Positions 1-9,600 of a stretch of 64,000 nt of DNA are shown here, one piece after another (within the stretch, counting starts at the first letter, position 1; each line of letters begins with the position of its first letter). The DNA is taken from positions 992,001 to 1,056,000 of the forward strand of contig NZ_VOLO01000001.1 of assembly GCF_007954365.1 (NCBI RefSeq), written 5' to 3'. Origin of the DNA: Frigoribacterium sp. ACAM 257 (GTDB lineage Bacteria > Actinomycetota > Actinomycetes > Actinomycetales > Microbacteriaceae). Below the pieces are notes generated by a model. That model was not told where the DNA came from and ran no database searches. It saw nothing but the letters and a program-made list of their open reading frames with translations. The position numbers were made by a program, and so were the translations under genes.

Positions 1-101
1 GCTTCGACGTCGACCCGCTCAGCCCGGCCACCGCCTCCTCGACGGACGCGTGCACCGACGGTGCCGACCGGGACGACGCAGGGGAGGCCGACCGTGGCTG
101 A
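1..101 (+). CDS. C-terminal tail of an upstream gene, possibly hisI (phosphoribosyl-AMP cyclohydrolase)
   Basis: An open frame enters from the left edge, reads FDVDPLSPATASSTDAC and further acidic residues, and stops at TGA 99-101. The stop overlaps the GTG start of trpE, so the two genes are translationally coupled. The FDVDPL segment resembles the end of actinobacterial HisI proteins, and hisI next to trpE is a common order in this group. Only about 32 residues are visible and none is catalytic, so the identity is inferred from context. Confidence 0.5.
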   Translation, partial: FDVDPLSPATASSTDACTDGADRDDAGEADRG

Positions 102-1617
102 GCGCTCGTCGACCACGCGCGCCGCCTTCGACGGGCTGCTCGACGGCCACCGCGTGGTCCCCGTGGTCCGCGACCTCTTCGCGGACGGCGAGACGCCGGT
201 GGGCATCTACCGCAAGCTCGCCGCCGGCCGTCCCGGCACGTTCCTCCTCGAGTCCGCCGGCCAGGGCGGCATCTGGTCGCGCTGGTCGTTCGTCGGCGTC
301 TCGTCGTTCGGCGTGCTGACGACGCACGACGGCGAGGTCCGCTGGCTCGCGCACGGGCTCGACGCCGAGCGTGCCCTCGGCGGCGCGACCGGTCGGCCGC
401 TCGAGGTGCTGTCCGCACTGCACGAGCGCTGGGCCACGCCGCGCATCCCCGACCTCCCGCCGCTCACGGGCGGCCTGGTCGGCTTCGTCGGCTGGGAGGC
501 GGTCCGCGAGCTGGAACACCTCCCCGACGTGCCGCCGGCCGACTTCACCGTCCCGTCACAGGCGCTGAGCTTCGTCTCCGAGCTCGTCGCGCTCGACCAC
601 CGCACCGGTGCCGTGATGCTGATCGCGACGGTCCTCAACGACGGCGTCGACGACTCGGACAGTCTCTGGGCCGATGCGCAGTCCCGTCTCGACCGCCTCC
701 AGTCGGGCCTGGCGGCACCGAGCGAGACCTACCTCTCCGACGTCGACCTGGGCGTCCAGCCCTCACCGGTCGACCGGACGCCCCGGGCGGAGTACGCCGA
801 GGCGATCGAGCGCTCGAAGCAGTTCATCGTCGACGGCGACGTGTTCCAGGTCGTCGTCTCGCAGCGTTTCGACCACGAACTGAGCGCCGACGCCCTCGAC
901 GTCTACCGGGTGCTGCGCACCCTCAACCCGAGCCCGTACATGTACCTCGTCAGCCTCGAGGACGCCACGGGCGAGCCCTACCAGATCGTCGGCTCGTCGC
1001 CGGAGGCGCTGGTCAAGGTCGACGGACGGCGCGCCTTCACCCACCCCATCGCCGGGTCGGCCCCCCGCGGCGCGACGCCGGAGGAAGACGGCGCACACGC
1101 CGAGCGCCTTCTCGGCGACGAGAAAGAGAGGGCCGAGCACCTCATGCTCGTCGACCTGGCCCGGAACGACCTGCTGAAGGTCTGCACGCCCGGCACCGTC
1201 GAGGTGACCGAGTTCATGCAGGTCGAGCGCTTCAGCCACATCATGCACCTCGTCTCGAGCGTCGAGGGCGATCTCGCCCCGGGCCGGAACGCCATCGACG
1301 CCTTCCGCGCGACGTTCCCCGCCGGTACGCTCTCGGGCGCGCCGAAGCCGCGCGCCCTCGAGATCATCGACGAGCTCGAGCCCGCCCAGCGCGGCGTCTA
1401 CGGAGGCGTCGTCGGCTACTTCGACTTCGCCGGCTCGGCCGACGTCGCGATCGCCATCCGCACGGTCCTCCTGCAGGGCGGCGTCGCCCGCGTCCAGGCC
1501 GGTGCCGGCCTCGTCGCCGACAGCGACCCGGACGCCGAGGCACAGGAGGCGCGCAACAAGGCCGCTGCCCCCCTCCGCGCCGTCGCCGTGGCCAACGCCA
1601 TGACGAGGCTCCGCTGA
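94..1617 (+). CDS. trpE: Anthranilate synthase component I
   Basis: TrpE (507 aa) converts chorismate to anthranilate, using ammonia supplied by the TrpG glutaminase subunit; this is the first committed step of tryptophan synthesis. The N-terminal domain carries the LLES segment near residue 50, which in this family forms part of the tryptophan feedback site. The chorismate-binding domain covers roughly residues 220-490, with GTLSGAPK near 411. I chose GTG 94 because ggggagg at 81-87 sits at good distance; an in-frame GTG at 61 lies upstream of that site. No trpG or trpD is found in the window, so the amidotransferase and the next enzyme must be encoded elsewhere. Confidence 0.96.
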   Translation: MAERSSTTRAAFDGLLDGHRVVPVVRDLFADGETPVGIYRKLAAGRPGTFLLESAGQGGIWSRWSFVGVSSFGVLTTHDGEVRWLAHGLDAERALGGATGRPLEVLSALHERWATPRIPDLPPLTGGLVGFVGWEAVRELEHLPDVPPADFTVPSQALSFVSELVALDHRTGAVMLIATVLNDGVDDSDSLWADAQSRLDRLQSGLAAPSETYLSDVDLGVQPSPVDRTPRAEYAEAIERSKQFIVDGDVFQVVVSQRFDHELSADALDVYRVLRTLNPSPYMYLVSLEDATGEPYQIVGSSPEALVKVDGRRAFTHPIAGSAPRGATPEEDGAHAERLLGDEKERAEHLMLVDLARNDLLKVCTPGTVEVTEFMQVERFSHIMHLVSSVEGDLAPGRNAIDAFRATFPAGTLSGAPKPRALEIIDELEPAQRGVYGGVVGYFDFAGSADVAIAIRTVLLQGGVARVQAGAGLVADSDPDAEAQEARNKAAAPLRAVAVANAMTRLR

Positions 1618-2273
1618 TGGCGCCCCGGCGGCTCAAGCTCGTCACGATCCTCGTCGGGGTCCTCCTCGCCGGCGTCGGCCTGCTCACCTGGACGCAGCCG
1701 TGGTTCGGCGTCGTCGTGGAGTCCCCGCAGAGCGGGCAGCTCGACCTGACCGCGGCCGGCGACGTCGCCGGGTCGCCCGTGTCCGCGCTCTCCCTGGCCG
1801 CCCTGGCCCTCGTGGGCGCCCTCACGATCGCGGGGCGCGTCTTCCGGGTCGTCCTCGGGCTGCTGCAGGTCGCGCTCGGAGCCAGCATCGCCGTGACGGC
1901 GGGCACCGCGCTCTCCGACCCGGTCCGCGCCTCCGGCAGCGTCGTCACCGACGCCACCGGCGTCGACGGCCAGGACAGCCTGCGCGCGCTCGTCTCGTCG
2001 ACGTCGGCCACCCCCTGGCCCTGGCTCGCGCTCGTCGTCGGCGTGCTCGCCGCCCTGCTCGGCGTGGCGATCGTCGTCACCTCGGGCGCCTGGCCGCAGG
2101 CCGGGCGCAAGTACACGGCCACCCGGCTCGTGCCGGCCGACCCGGCGAGCGACCCGAGCGCGACCTGGGACAGCCTCTCGGTGGGCGACGACCCCACCGA
2201 CCCGGACGAACCGGCTGCCCCGATCGACGACGCAGGTCCCCGTCCGGGCCCCGGCGACCGACCCAGCCGGTAG
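1617..2273 (+). CDS. Trp biosynthesis-associated membrane protein
   Basis: This 218-residue protein belongs to the actinobacterial family regularly found between trpE and trpC. It has about four hydrophobic helices (near residues 7-27, 50-70, 75-100 and 132-155), a WTQPWF motif after the first helix, and a long polar, acidic C-terminal tail rich in D, P and S that is probably cytoplasmic. Its ATG overlaps the trpE stop (TGATG), so it is translated with TrpE. A role in tryptophan uptake or pathway organisation has been suggested for the family from context only; no catalytic motif is visible. Its TAG stop also begins a TAGACT promoter-like element for the next gene. Confidence 0.85.
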   Translation: MAPRRLKLVTILVGVLLAGVGLLTWTQPWFGVVVESPQSGQLDLTAAGDVAGSPVSALSLAALALVGALTIAGRVFRVVLGLLQVALGASIAVTAGTALSDPVRASGSVVTDATGVDGQDSLRALVSSTSATPWPWLALVVGVLAALLGVAIVVTSGAWPQAGRKYTATRLVPADPASDPSATWDSLSVGDDPTDPDEPAAPIDDAGPRPGPGDRPSR

Positions 2274-2276
2274 ACT
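2271..2276 (+). promoter_or_regulatory. -10-like element overlapping the previous stop codon
   Basis: TAGACT lies 32 bases before the GTG of the HGxxPAAW gene, and its first three bases are the TAG stop of the preceding gene. It would give an internal promoter for the HGxxPAAW gene and trpCBA with a leader of about 25 bases. No clear -35 box is seen, so this is an inference from motif and position. Confidence 0.4.
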
Positions 2277-2308
2277 CGACCCCGTACCGCACTGATCCGA
2301 GGAGCACC

Positions 2309-2569
2309 GTGAGCCAGCAGATGACGAAAGCCGCCGAGACCGAGACCGCCGACGACCTCGGCCACGGGAACTCCCCGGCGGCCTGGACGGCCGTCGTGAT
2401 CATGTTGGTCGCCTTCTCGATCGGCACGGTCGCCTTCTTCTTCGCCGTCGTGTGGGTGGTCTGGGCCTCCGCCGCCCTGCTGCTCGTCGGCCTGGTCGTC
2501 GGTCTCGTGCTCAAGCGCGCCGGCTACGGCGTCGGCGGCCACCGCTACGTGCCGAAGGCGCACAACTAG
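2309..2569 (+). CDS. HGxxPAAW family membrane protein
   Basis: A small membrane protein of 86 residues. The family signature reads HGNSPAAW near residue 20 and is followed by two closely spaced hydrophobic helices, then a basic tail ending in VPKAHN. The GTG start is supported by gaggag at 2299-2304. The family is restricted to actinobacteria and often sits in the trp cluster; its function is unknown. The stop TAG directly abuts the GTG of trpC with no spacer, implying coupled translation. Confidence 0.85.
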   Translation: MSQQMTKAAETETADDLGHGNSPAAWTAVVIMLVAFSIGTVAFFFAVVWVVWASAALLLVGLVVGLVLKRAGYGVGGHRYVPKAHN

Positions 2570-3343
2570 GTGCTCGACGACCTGTACGCGGGCGCACTGG
2601 CCGACGCCGGGGCCCGCCGCGACGCCCTGCCCTTCGCCGCCGTCGAGGCCGCCGCGCTCGACCGTGCCCCCGCGCTCGACGCCCGGGCCGCCCTCGCTCC
2701 CGCAGCCGGCGTCAAGATCATCGCCGAGGTCAAGCGCGCGAGCCCCTCGCGGGGCGACCTGCACGCGATCCCGGATCCCGCCTCCCTGGCGCTGTCCTAC
2801 GCCACCGGGGGAGCGAGCGCGATCAGCGTCCTCACCGAGGGGCGCAAGTTCAAGGGCAGCCTCGCCGACCTCGAGGCGGTGCGCGCCGTCGTCGACGTGC
2901 CCGTGCTCCGCAAGGACTTCATCGCCGACCCGTACCAGGTCTTCGAGGCGCGGGCGGCAGGCGCCGACCTGGTGCTGTTGATCGTCGCCGGCCTCGAGCA
3001 GGCCCGTCTCGTCGAGCTGCACGACCTCGTGCGCGAGCTCGGCATGACCGCCCTCGTCGAGACGCACTCGGCCGACGAGGTCGCTCGCGGCCTCGACGCC
3101 GGGGCCGAGGTGCTCGGCGTCAACGCGCGCGACCTCTCGACCTTCGAGCTCGACCCCGACCTGTTCGGCCGGCTGGCCGACTCGATCCCCGCCGGCGTCA
3201 CCCGCGTCGCCGAGTCCGCCGTCATGTCGCCCGCCGACGTGGCGCACTATCGTCGCGCCGGCGCCGACGTCGTGCTCGTGGGCGAGGCCCTCGTCACGCA
3301 CGGCGACCCCGTCGACGCGCTCACCCGCTTCCTGGAGGTCTGA
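2570..3343 (+). CDS. trpC: Indole-3-glycerol phosphate synthase
   Basis: TrpC (257 aa) closes the indole ring, converting CdRP to indole-3-glycerol phosphate in the cytoplasm. It is a single-domain TIM barrel without a fused TrpF domain. Visible family motifs are [10 protein letters not shown] (substrate-binding lysine after beta-1), [13 protein letters not shown] with the catalytic lysine, [11 protein letters not shown], and VAESAV plus VLVGEAL at the phosphate-binding end. The GTG start follows the previous stop immediately. trpF is not in the window. Confidence 0.96.
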   Translation: MLDDLYAGALADAGARRDALPFAAVEAAALDRAPALDARAALAPAAGVKIIAEVKRASPSRGDLHAIPDPASLALSYATGGASAISVLTEGRKFKGSLADLEAVRAVVDVPVLRKDFIADPYQVFEARAAGADLVLLIVAGLEQARLVELHDLVRELGMTALVETHSADEVARGLDAGAEVLGVNARDLSTFELDPDLFGRLADSIPAGVTRVAESAVMSPADVAHYRRAGADVVLVGEALVTHGDPVDALTRFLEV

Positions 3344-3345
3344 CC

Positions 3346-4554
3346 GTGGCACTGAGAGACGAGACCGGGCCGTACTTCGGCTCCTTCGGCGGGCGCTTCG
3401 TCCCCGAGTCGCTGGTCGCGGCGCTCGACGAGCTCGACGCCGCCTACAAGGCCGCCGCCGTCGACCCCGAGTTCCAGGCCGAGCTGGCCGCCCTGCACGC
3501 GACGTACACGGGTCGCCCGTCCATCGTCACCGAGGTGCCCCGGTTCGCCCAGCACGCCGGTGGTGCACGCATCCTCCTCAAGCGCGAAGACCTGAACCAC
3601 ACCGGCTCGCACAAGATCAACAACGTGCTGGGCCAGGCGCTGCTCGCCCGCAAGCTCGGCAAGACCCGCCTGATCGCCGAGACCGGGGCCGGCCAGCACG
3701 GGGTCGCCACGGCCACCGCCGCCGCCCTGTTCGGGATGTCCTGCGTCGTCTACATGGGCCAGGTCGACACCGAGCGCCAGGCGCTCAACGTGGCGCGGAT
3801 GCGCCTGCTCGGCGCCGAGGTCGTCTCGGTGACCACGGGCTCTCGCACCCTGAAGGACGCGATCAACGACGCCATGCGCGACTGGGTGGCCAGCGTCGAC
3901 ACGACCCACTACGTGCTCGGCACGGTGGCCGGTCCGCACCCGTTCCCCGCGATGGTGCGCGATTTCCACAAGATCATCGGCGAAGAGGCGCGCGAGCAGG
4001 TGCTCGCCCTCACGGGCCGGCTGCCCGACGCCGTGACGGCCTGCGTCGGCGGCGGCTCGAACGCGATGGGGATCTTCCACGCGTTCCTCGACGACCCGTC
4101 GGTCGAGCTGTGGGGCTACGAGGCAGGCGGCGACGGCGTCGAGACGGGTCGCCACGCGGCCTCGATCACGCTGGGCCGCATCGGCAACCTCCAGGGCACG
4201 AAGTCGTACCTCATGCAAGACGAGGACGGCCAGACCCTCGAGAGCCACTCCATCTCGGCCGGCCTCGACTACCCGAGCGTCGGGCCCGAGCACGCCTGGC
4301 TCGCCGAGAGCGGCCGCGCCCACTACGAGCCCGTGACCGACGCCGAGGCCATGGCGGCGTTCAAGCTGCTCACGCAGACCGAGGGCATCCTGCCGGCCAT
4401 CGAGACGGCTCACGCCCTCGCCGGCACCCTCAAGCTCGGTCAGCGCCACCCCGACTGGACGATCCTGGTGTCGATGAGCGGCCGGGGCGACAAAGACGTG
4501 GCGACCGCGAGCCGCTACTTCGGGGTCCTCGACGAGGAGGCGCAGCAGCTGTGA
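3346..4554 (+). CDS. trpB: Tryptophan synthase beta subunit
   Basis: TrpB (402 aa) condenses indole with serine using PLP, in an alpha2beta2 complex with TrpA. The PLP lysine lies in the HTGSHKINN motif (K90) and the phosphate-binding loop GGGSNAMG is near residue 236. The N-terminal FGGRFVPE segment is typical of the TrpB1 type that works with TrpA. The same frame stays open far upstream, but GTG 3346 is chosen because ggagg at 3334-3338 is well placed and the protein then begins like other TrpB proteins. It starts 2 bases after trpC and its stop overlaps the trpA start. Confidence 0.97.
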   Translation: MALRDETGPYFGSFGGRFVPESLVAALDELDAAYKAAAVDPEFQAELAALHATYTGRPSIVTEVPRFAQHAGGARILLKREDLNHTGSHKINNVLGQALLARKLGKTRLIAETGAGQHGVATATAAALFGMSCVVYMGQVDTERQALNVARMRLLGAEVVSVTTGSRTLKDAINDAMRDWVASVDTTHYVLGTVAGPHPFPAMVRDFHKIIGEEAREQVLALTGRLPDAVTACVGGGSNAMGIFHAFLDDPSVELWGYEAGGDGVETGRHAASITLGRIGNLQGTKSYLMQDEDGQTLESHSISAGLDYPSVGPEHAWLAESGRAHYEPVTDAEAMAAFKLLTQTEGILPAIETAHALAGTLKLGQRHPDWTILVSMSGRGDKDVATASRYFGVLDEEAQQL

Positions 4555-5369
4555 GCGACATCACCTCCGCCCCACAGACGGGCAGCAAGGTCGCGACGGC
4601 CATCCGTGCCCGTCGCGACGCCGGCACCGGCGCCCTCATCGGCTACCTGCCCGTCGGCTTCCCCGACCTCGCGACGAGCATCGAGGCCGCGGTGACCCTC
4701 GCCGAGAACGGCGTCGACGTCATCGAGCTCGGCCTGCCCTACTCCGATCCCGTCATGGACGGGCCCGTCATCCAGGCGGCGACGCAGCGGGCCCTGGCCG
4801 AGGGCTTCCGGGTCCGCGACGTGTTCACCGCCGTCCGCGAGATCACGTCGCGCACCGCGGCCCCGGTCGTCGTCATGACGTACTGGAACCCGGTCGAGCA
4901 GTACGGCGTCCGGCGCTTCGCCGACGACCTGGCTGCAGCGGGGGGAGCCGGGCTCATCACGCCCGACCTCATCCCCGACGAGGCCGCCGCCTGGCTCGAG
5001 GCCTCCGAGGCCACGGGCCTCGACCGCGTGTTCCTCGCCGCTCCGTCCTCGAGCGACGACCGCCTCCGCCAGTCCGTCGAGCGGAGCCGCGGCTTCGTCT
5101 ACACGGTCTCGACGATGGGCATCACCGGCGCACGGACCGACGTCGACTCCGCGGCCCACACGCTCGTCGACCGGCTGCGCGCCGTGGGCGTCGAGCACGC
5201 CTGTGTCGGCCTCGGCATCTCGACCGCGCAGCAGGTCCGCGAAGTGCTCGAGTACGCCGACGGGGCCATCGTCGGCTCCGCGTTCGTCCGGGCCCTCGCC
5301 GACGGCGGGCTGCCCCGCCTCGCCGAGGTGGCCGCCGACCTGTCGTCCGGCGCCGCCCTCCGTCCCTGA
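4551..5369 (+). CDS. trpA: Tryptophan synthase alpha subunit
   Basis: TrpA (272 aa) splits indole-3-glycerol phosphate into indole and glyceraldehyde 3-phosphate and channels the indole to TrpB. The catalytic acids are visible as Glu59 in [11 protein letters not shown] and Asp66 just after it, and the phosphate loop appears as [10 protein letters not shown] and GAIVGSAFV near the end. The GTG start overlaps the trpB stop by four bases (GTGA), with gaggagg at 4534-4540. It is the last trp gene; lgt follows after 88 bases. Confidence 0.97.
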   Translation: MSDITSAPQTGSKVATAIRARRDAGTGALIGYLPVGFPDLATSIEAAVTLAENGVDVIELGLPYSDPVMDGPVIQAATQRALAEGFRVRDVFTAVREITSRTAAPVVVMTYWNPVEQYGVRRFADDLAAAGGAGLITPDLIPDEAAAWLEASEATGLDRVFLAAPSSSDDRLRQSVERSRGFVYTVSTMGITGARTDVDSAAHTLVDRLRAVGVEHACVGLGISTAQQVREVLEYADGAIVGSAFVRALADGGLPRLAEVAADLSSGAALRP

Positions 5370-5380
5370 CGTCCGACGCC

Positions 5381-5427
5381 GACGACGGCCCGCGCTAGAG
5401 TCGTCCTCGCGTCGGCCCGCCGTCGTC
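5381..5427 (+). promoter_or_regulatory. trpA-lgt spacer: -10-like TAGAGT inside a long inverted repeat
   Basis: TAGAGT at 5396-5401 is a candidate -10 for lgt with a leader of about 50 bases. It lies in the loop of an inverted repeat whose nine-base arms are gacgacggc (5381-5389) and gccgtcgtc (5419-5427). The repeat could act as a weak trpA terminator when transcription arrives from upstream. There is no T-run and no evident -35. Confidence 0.3.
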
Positions 5428-5457
5428 CCGTAGTCCCCCCTGAAAGGCGCCCCGAAC

Positions 5458-6459
5458 GTGTTCGTTCCCCTGAGCATCCCGAGCCCCTCCGTCGACTGGC
5501 AGTACTTCGACCTGACGAGCTGGATCAACTCGACGTTCGGCGCTGCGCTGCCCGGGTCCCTCCGCATCCACGCGTACGCGATCTGCATCCTCGTGGGCAT
5601 CGTCGCGGCGGTCCTCCTCACGAACAAGCGTCTGACCGACCGGGGCGCCGAGCGCTGGGTCGTCATCGACGTCGCCATCTTCGCCGTCCCGCTGGGCATA
5701 ATCGGAGGCCGGTTCTTCCACGTCGTCACCCACCCCGCCGACTACTTCGCCGGGCAGGAGTGGTGGCGGGCCTTCGCCGTCTGGGAAGGCGGGCTCGCCA
5801 TCTACGGTGCCCTGCTCTTCGGCGCCCTCGGCGTCTGGCTCGGCTGCCGCGCCTCCGGCCTGCGCTTCTCCGTGTTCGCCGACGCGCTCGCGCCCGGGCT
5901 GCTCGTCGCCCAGGCCTTCGGCCGTCTCGGCAACTGGTTCAACCACGAGCTGTTCGGCCTGCCGACCGACCTGCCCTGGGGCCTCGAGATCGAGTCGACC
6001 AACCCCGCCTACCCGGTCGGCCTGCCCGAGGGCACGCTGTTCCACCCCACCTTCCTCTACGAGATCATCTGGATGCTGGCCGGCGTGGCCGTCCTCCTGC
6101 TGATCGAGCGCAAGACGCCGATGCAGTGGGGCCGCGCCCTGGCGTTCTACCTGGTCTGGTACGGGATCGGCCGCTCGGTCTTCGAGTCCATCCGCACCGA
6201 CCCGAGCCTCCTCTTCTTCGGCATCCGCACCAACGTCTGGGCTTCCTTCGCCGCGATCGTCCTCGGCATCGCGATCTGGGTCGTGGCGAACCGCCGCCAC
6301 ACCGGCCTGCTGCCTGGTCCGTACGTGCCGGGGCGCGCGCCGTCCGATCGTGCGGCTGAGGTAGACTCGCGCGACACGTACACGGAGGACGACGACGAAC
6401 CCGAGTTGGTCACCGTGGCATCATCGGACGACAACACCGAGACCACGCCACGCTCCTGA
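5458..6459 (+). CDS. lgt: Prolipoprotein diacylglyceryl transferase
   Basis: Lgt (333 aa) is an integral membrane enzyme that moves diacylglycerol from phosphatidylglycerol to the lipobox cysteine of prolipoproteins. Seven or so hydrophobic helices are visible, and the Lgt signature appears as [13 protein letters not shown] with its conserved Arg and Asn. In the loop where E. coli Lgt has His103 (FHGG), this protein reads IYGA, so a tyrosine replaces the histidine by motif alignment. The C-terminal 50 residues are polar and acidic, beyond the enzyme core. GTG 5458 is preceded by tgaaaggc. The gene follows trpA in the same direction. Confidence 0.95.
   Translation: MFVPLSIPSPSVDWQYFDLTSWINSTFGAALPGSLRIHAYAICILVGIVAAVLLTNKRLTDRGAERWVVIDVAIFAVPLGIIGGRFFHVVTHPADYFAGQEWWRAFAVWEGGLAIYGALLFGALGVWLGCRASGLRFSVFADALAPGLLVAQAFGRLGNWFNHELFGLPTDLPWGLEIESTNPAYPVGLPEGTLFHPTFLYEIIWMLAGVAVLLLIERKTPMQWGRALAFYLVWYGIGRSVFESIRTDPSLLFFGIRTNVWASFAAIVLGIAIWVVANRRHTGLLPGPYVPGRAPSDRAAEVDSRDTYTEDDDEPELVTVASSDDNTETTPRS
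6362..6367 (+). promoter_or_regulatory. -10-like TAGACT inside the end of lgt
   Basis: TAGACTCG here matches the element seen before several other genes in the window. It would start a transcript crossing the lgt tail and a roughly 240-base spacer before gltB. The only evidence is the sequence match, and the element is also ordinary coding sequence (V-D-S). Confidence 0.2.
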
Positions 6460-6611
6460 GCCAGACGGGCACGGTCAGCACTCACGACCCGCCTCGCTCC
6501 CTCAAGAGCACCCTCCGCGACGAGCACCGCCTCACGGCTGCCACAAGCAGCCACGGGAAGTCACGCTGCGCCGCACCCGGGCCCGCCACCACCGCCCGGA
6601 CAGCACCTGCC

Positions 6612-6638
6612 GACGACGGCCGCCTCCGCGGCGTCGTC
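6612..6638 (+). repeat. Stem-loop in the lgt-gltB spacer
   Basis: In the 238-base spacer 6460-6697, gacgacggccgc (6612-6623) pairs with gcggcgtcgtc (6628-6638) across a four-base loop, with one bulged G. It has no T-run. It could end lgt transcription or be a structured part of a gltB leader. I recognise no known riboswitch in the spacer and no credible small gene. Confidence 0.35.
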
Positions 6639-6697
6639 TCGACGACGGGCCGACGACGTCCCGACCCCCATCGGATCTCCCCGTGAGGACGGATCAC

Positions 6698-9600
6698 ATG
6701 GCGCTCACGCCAGTTCACCAGCAGTTCAGCACCGTTCCCGCTGCTGCGGGCCTGTATGACCCGCGCAACGAGAAGGACGCCTGTGGCCTCGCCATGGTCG
6801 CCACCCTCCGCGGGACCCCGGGCCACGACATCGTCGACGCCGCACTCGGGGCCCTCCGCAACCTCGAGCACCGCGGCGCCATCGGCTCCGACGCGGGCAC
6901 GGGCGACGGGGCCGGCATCCTCTGCCAGGTCCCCGACGCCTTCCTCCGCGCCGTCGTCGACTTCGAGCTGCCCGAGGCCGGGCAGTACGCCGTGGGCATC
7001 GCGTTCCTGCCCACCGACGAGCAGGAGCGGGCTGAGCTGAAGACCGGCGTCGAGCGGATCGCGAACCTCGAGCAGCTCGACGTGCTCGGCTGGCGCGAGG
7101 TGCCCGTGCGCCCCGACGAGCTCGGGACGCTGGCCCGCGGCGCGATGCCGGCCTTCGAGCAGCTCTTCGTCCGCAGCCGTCGTCACGGGGCCGACGGCGA
7201 GCTCCTCTCGGGCGTCGCGCTCGACCGCCAGGCCTACCGTCTGCGCAAGCGGTCCGAGTCGAAGCTCGGCGCGTACTTCACGTCGCTCGGCAGCCGCACC
7301 ATGGTCTACAAGGGCATGGTCACGACGCTGCAGCTCGAGCCCTTCTACCCCGACCTCAGCGACGAGCGCTTCGCCTCGAAGCTGGCCGTCGTGCACTCCC
7401 GGTACTCCACCAACACGTTCCCGTCCTGGCCGCTCGCGCAGCCGTTCCGGATGATCGCGCACAACGGCGAGATCAACACGGTGCGGGGCAACCGCAACTG
7501 GATGCGGGCCCGTCAGTCACAGCTCGAGTCTGAGCTGCTTGGCGACCTGAAGCCCTTGCTCCCCGTGGTCAGCCCTGGGGCGAGCGACTCCGCGTCGTTC
7601 GACGAGGTCGTCGAGCTCCTCAGCCTCACCGGTCGCTCGCTGCCGCACGCGATCATGATGATGGTCCCCGAGGCATGGGAGAACCAGGTCGACATCGACC
7701 CGACCCTGCGCGACTTCTACGAGTACCACTCGATGATCATGGAGGCGTGGGACGGCCCCGCTGCCATCACCTTCACCGACGGCAGCCTCGTGGGCGCCAC
7801 CCTCGACCGCAACGGCCTGCGCCCGGGCCGCTACCTGGTCACCGACGACGGCCTCGTCGTCCTCGCCAGCGAGATCGGCGTGCTGCCCGACATCGACCCC
7901 GCGAAGATCGTCCGCAAGGGCCGTCTGCGCCCCGGCAAGATGTTCCTCGTCGACACCGAGGCCGGCCGCCTGATCGAGGACGACGAGATCAAGCGCGACC
8001 TCGCCTCGTCCGAGCCCTTCGGCGAGTGGCTGGCCGAGGGCCGCATCCGCCTCTCCGAGCTGCCCGAGCGCGAGCACATCGTGCACACGCCGGCCTCCGT
8101 CATCCGCCGTCAGCGCACCTTCGGCTACACCGAAGAAGAGGTGCGGATCCTCCTCACGCCCATGGCGAAGACCGGGGCGGAGCCCCTCGGCGCCATGGGC
8201 AGCGACACGCCCATCGCGGTCCTGTCCGAGCGCCCGCGCCTCCTCTTCGACTACTTCACGCAGCAGTTCGCGCAGGTGACGAACCCGCCGCTCGACTCGA
8301 TCCGCGAGCAGGTCGTCACGTCGTTGTCGCTCGGCCTCGGCCCGGAGCGCAACCTGCTCTCGGCGACCCCGGAGCACGCGCGCCAGGTCGTGCTCGACTT
8401 CCCCGTCATCGACAACGACGAGCTCGCAAAGATCCAGCACATCGACCCGAGCCCCGGCTCGCGTGTCACCTCGACCATCCGCGGCCTGTACCGCGCCGAC
8501 AAGGGCCCCCGTGCCCTCGAGAAGCGCATCGCGGCCATGTGCAACGAGGTCGACGACGCCATCGAGGCCGGGGCCGAGTTCATCGTGCTCTCCGACCGCG
8601 ACTCGAACCAGGACTTCGCGCCCGTCCCGTCCCTCCTCATGCTCGCCGCGGTCCACCACCACCTGATCCGCACCGAGAAGCGCATGTCGGTCGGCCTGAT
8701 CGTCGAGGCCGGCGACGTCCGCGAGGTGCACCACGTCGCCACCCTCATCGGCTACGGCGCCTCGGCGATCAACCCGTACCTCGCCATGGAGACCTGCGAG
8801 AACCTCGTCCGGTCGGGCATGATCACCGGCATCTCGCCGGAGGACGCCGTCCACAACCTGATCAAGGCGCTCGGCAAGGGCGTGCTCAAGATCATGTCCA
8901 AGATGGGCATCTCGACCGTGTCGAGCTACGCCGCCGCCCAGGCCTTCGAGGCCGTCGGCCTCAGCCAGGAGTTCGTCGACACCTACTTCACCGGCACGTC
9001 GAGCGTGCTCGGCGGGGTGGGCATCGACGTCGTCGCGTCCGAGAACAAGCAGCGCCACACCAGCGCGTACCCGACCGACGGGTCAGTGGTGGCGCACGAG
9101 CGCCTCGCGACCGGTGGCGAGTACCAGTGGCGCCGCGAGGGCCCGCGTCACCTGTTCAACCCCGACACCGTCTTCCGCCTGCAGCACGCGACGCGCACGC
9201 GCCGGTACGACATCTTCCGCGAGTACACGAAGCTCGTCGACGACCAGTCGGAGGACCTGATGACCCTGCGCGGGCTCTTCTCGTTCCGACAGGGCCTCCG
9301 CCAGCCCGTGCCGCTCGACGAGGTCGAGCCGATCGAGTCGATCGTCAAGCGGTTCTCGACCGGCGCGATGAGCTACGGCTCCATCTCGAAGGAGGCGCAC
9401 GAGACCCTCGCGATCGCCATGAACCGCCTGGGCGGCAAGTCCAACACGGGCGAGGGCGGCGAGGACGTCGACCGACTGCTCGACCCCGAGCGCCGCAGCG
9501 CGGTCAAGCAGGTCGCGTCGGGTCGGTTCGGCGTGACGAGCATGTACCTCACGCACGCCACCGACATCCAGCTCAAGATGGCCCAGGGCGCCAAGCCCGG

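Noticed and set aside
2452-3345. N-terminal extension of trpB by almost 300 codons
   Set aside because: The frame is open only because it is a shadow of trpC; its translation is not protein-like, and TrpB starts normally at GTG 3346 with a Shine-Dalgarno.
6460-6697. Glutamine or other riboswitch before gltB
   Set aside because: No known riboswitch core could be recognised; only a simple hairpin is supported.
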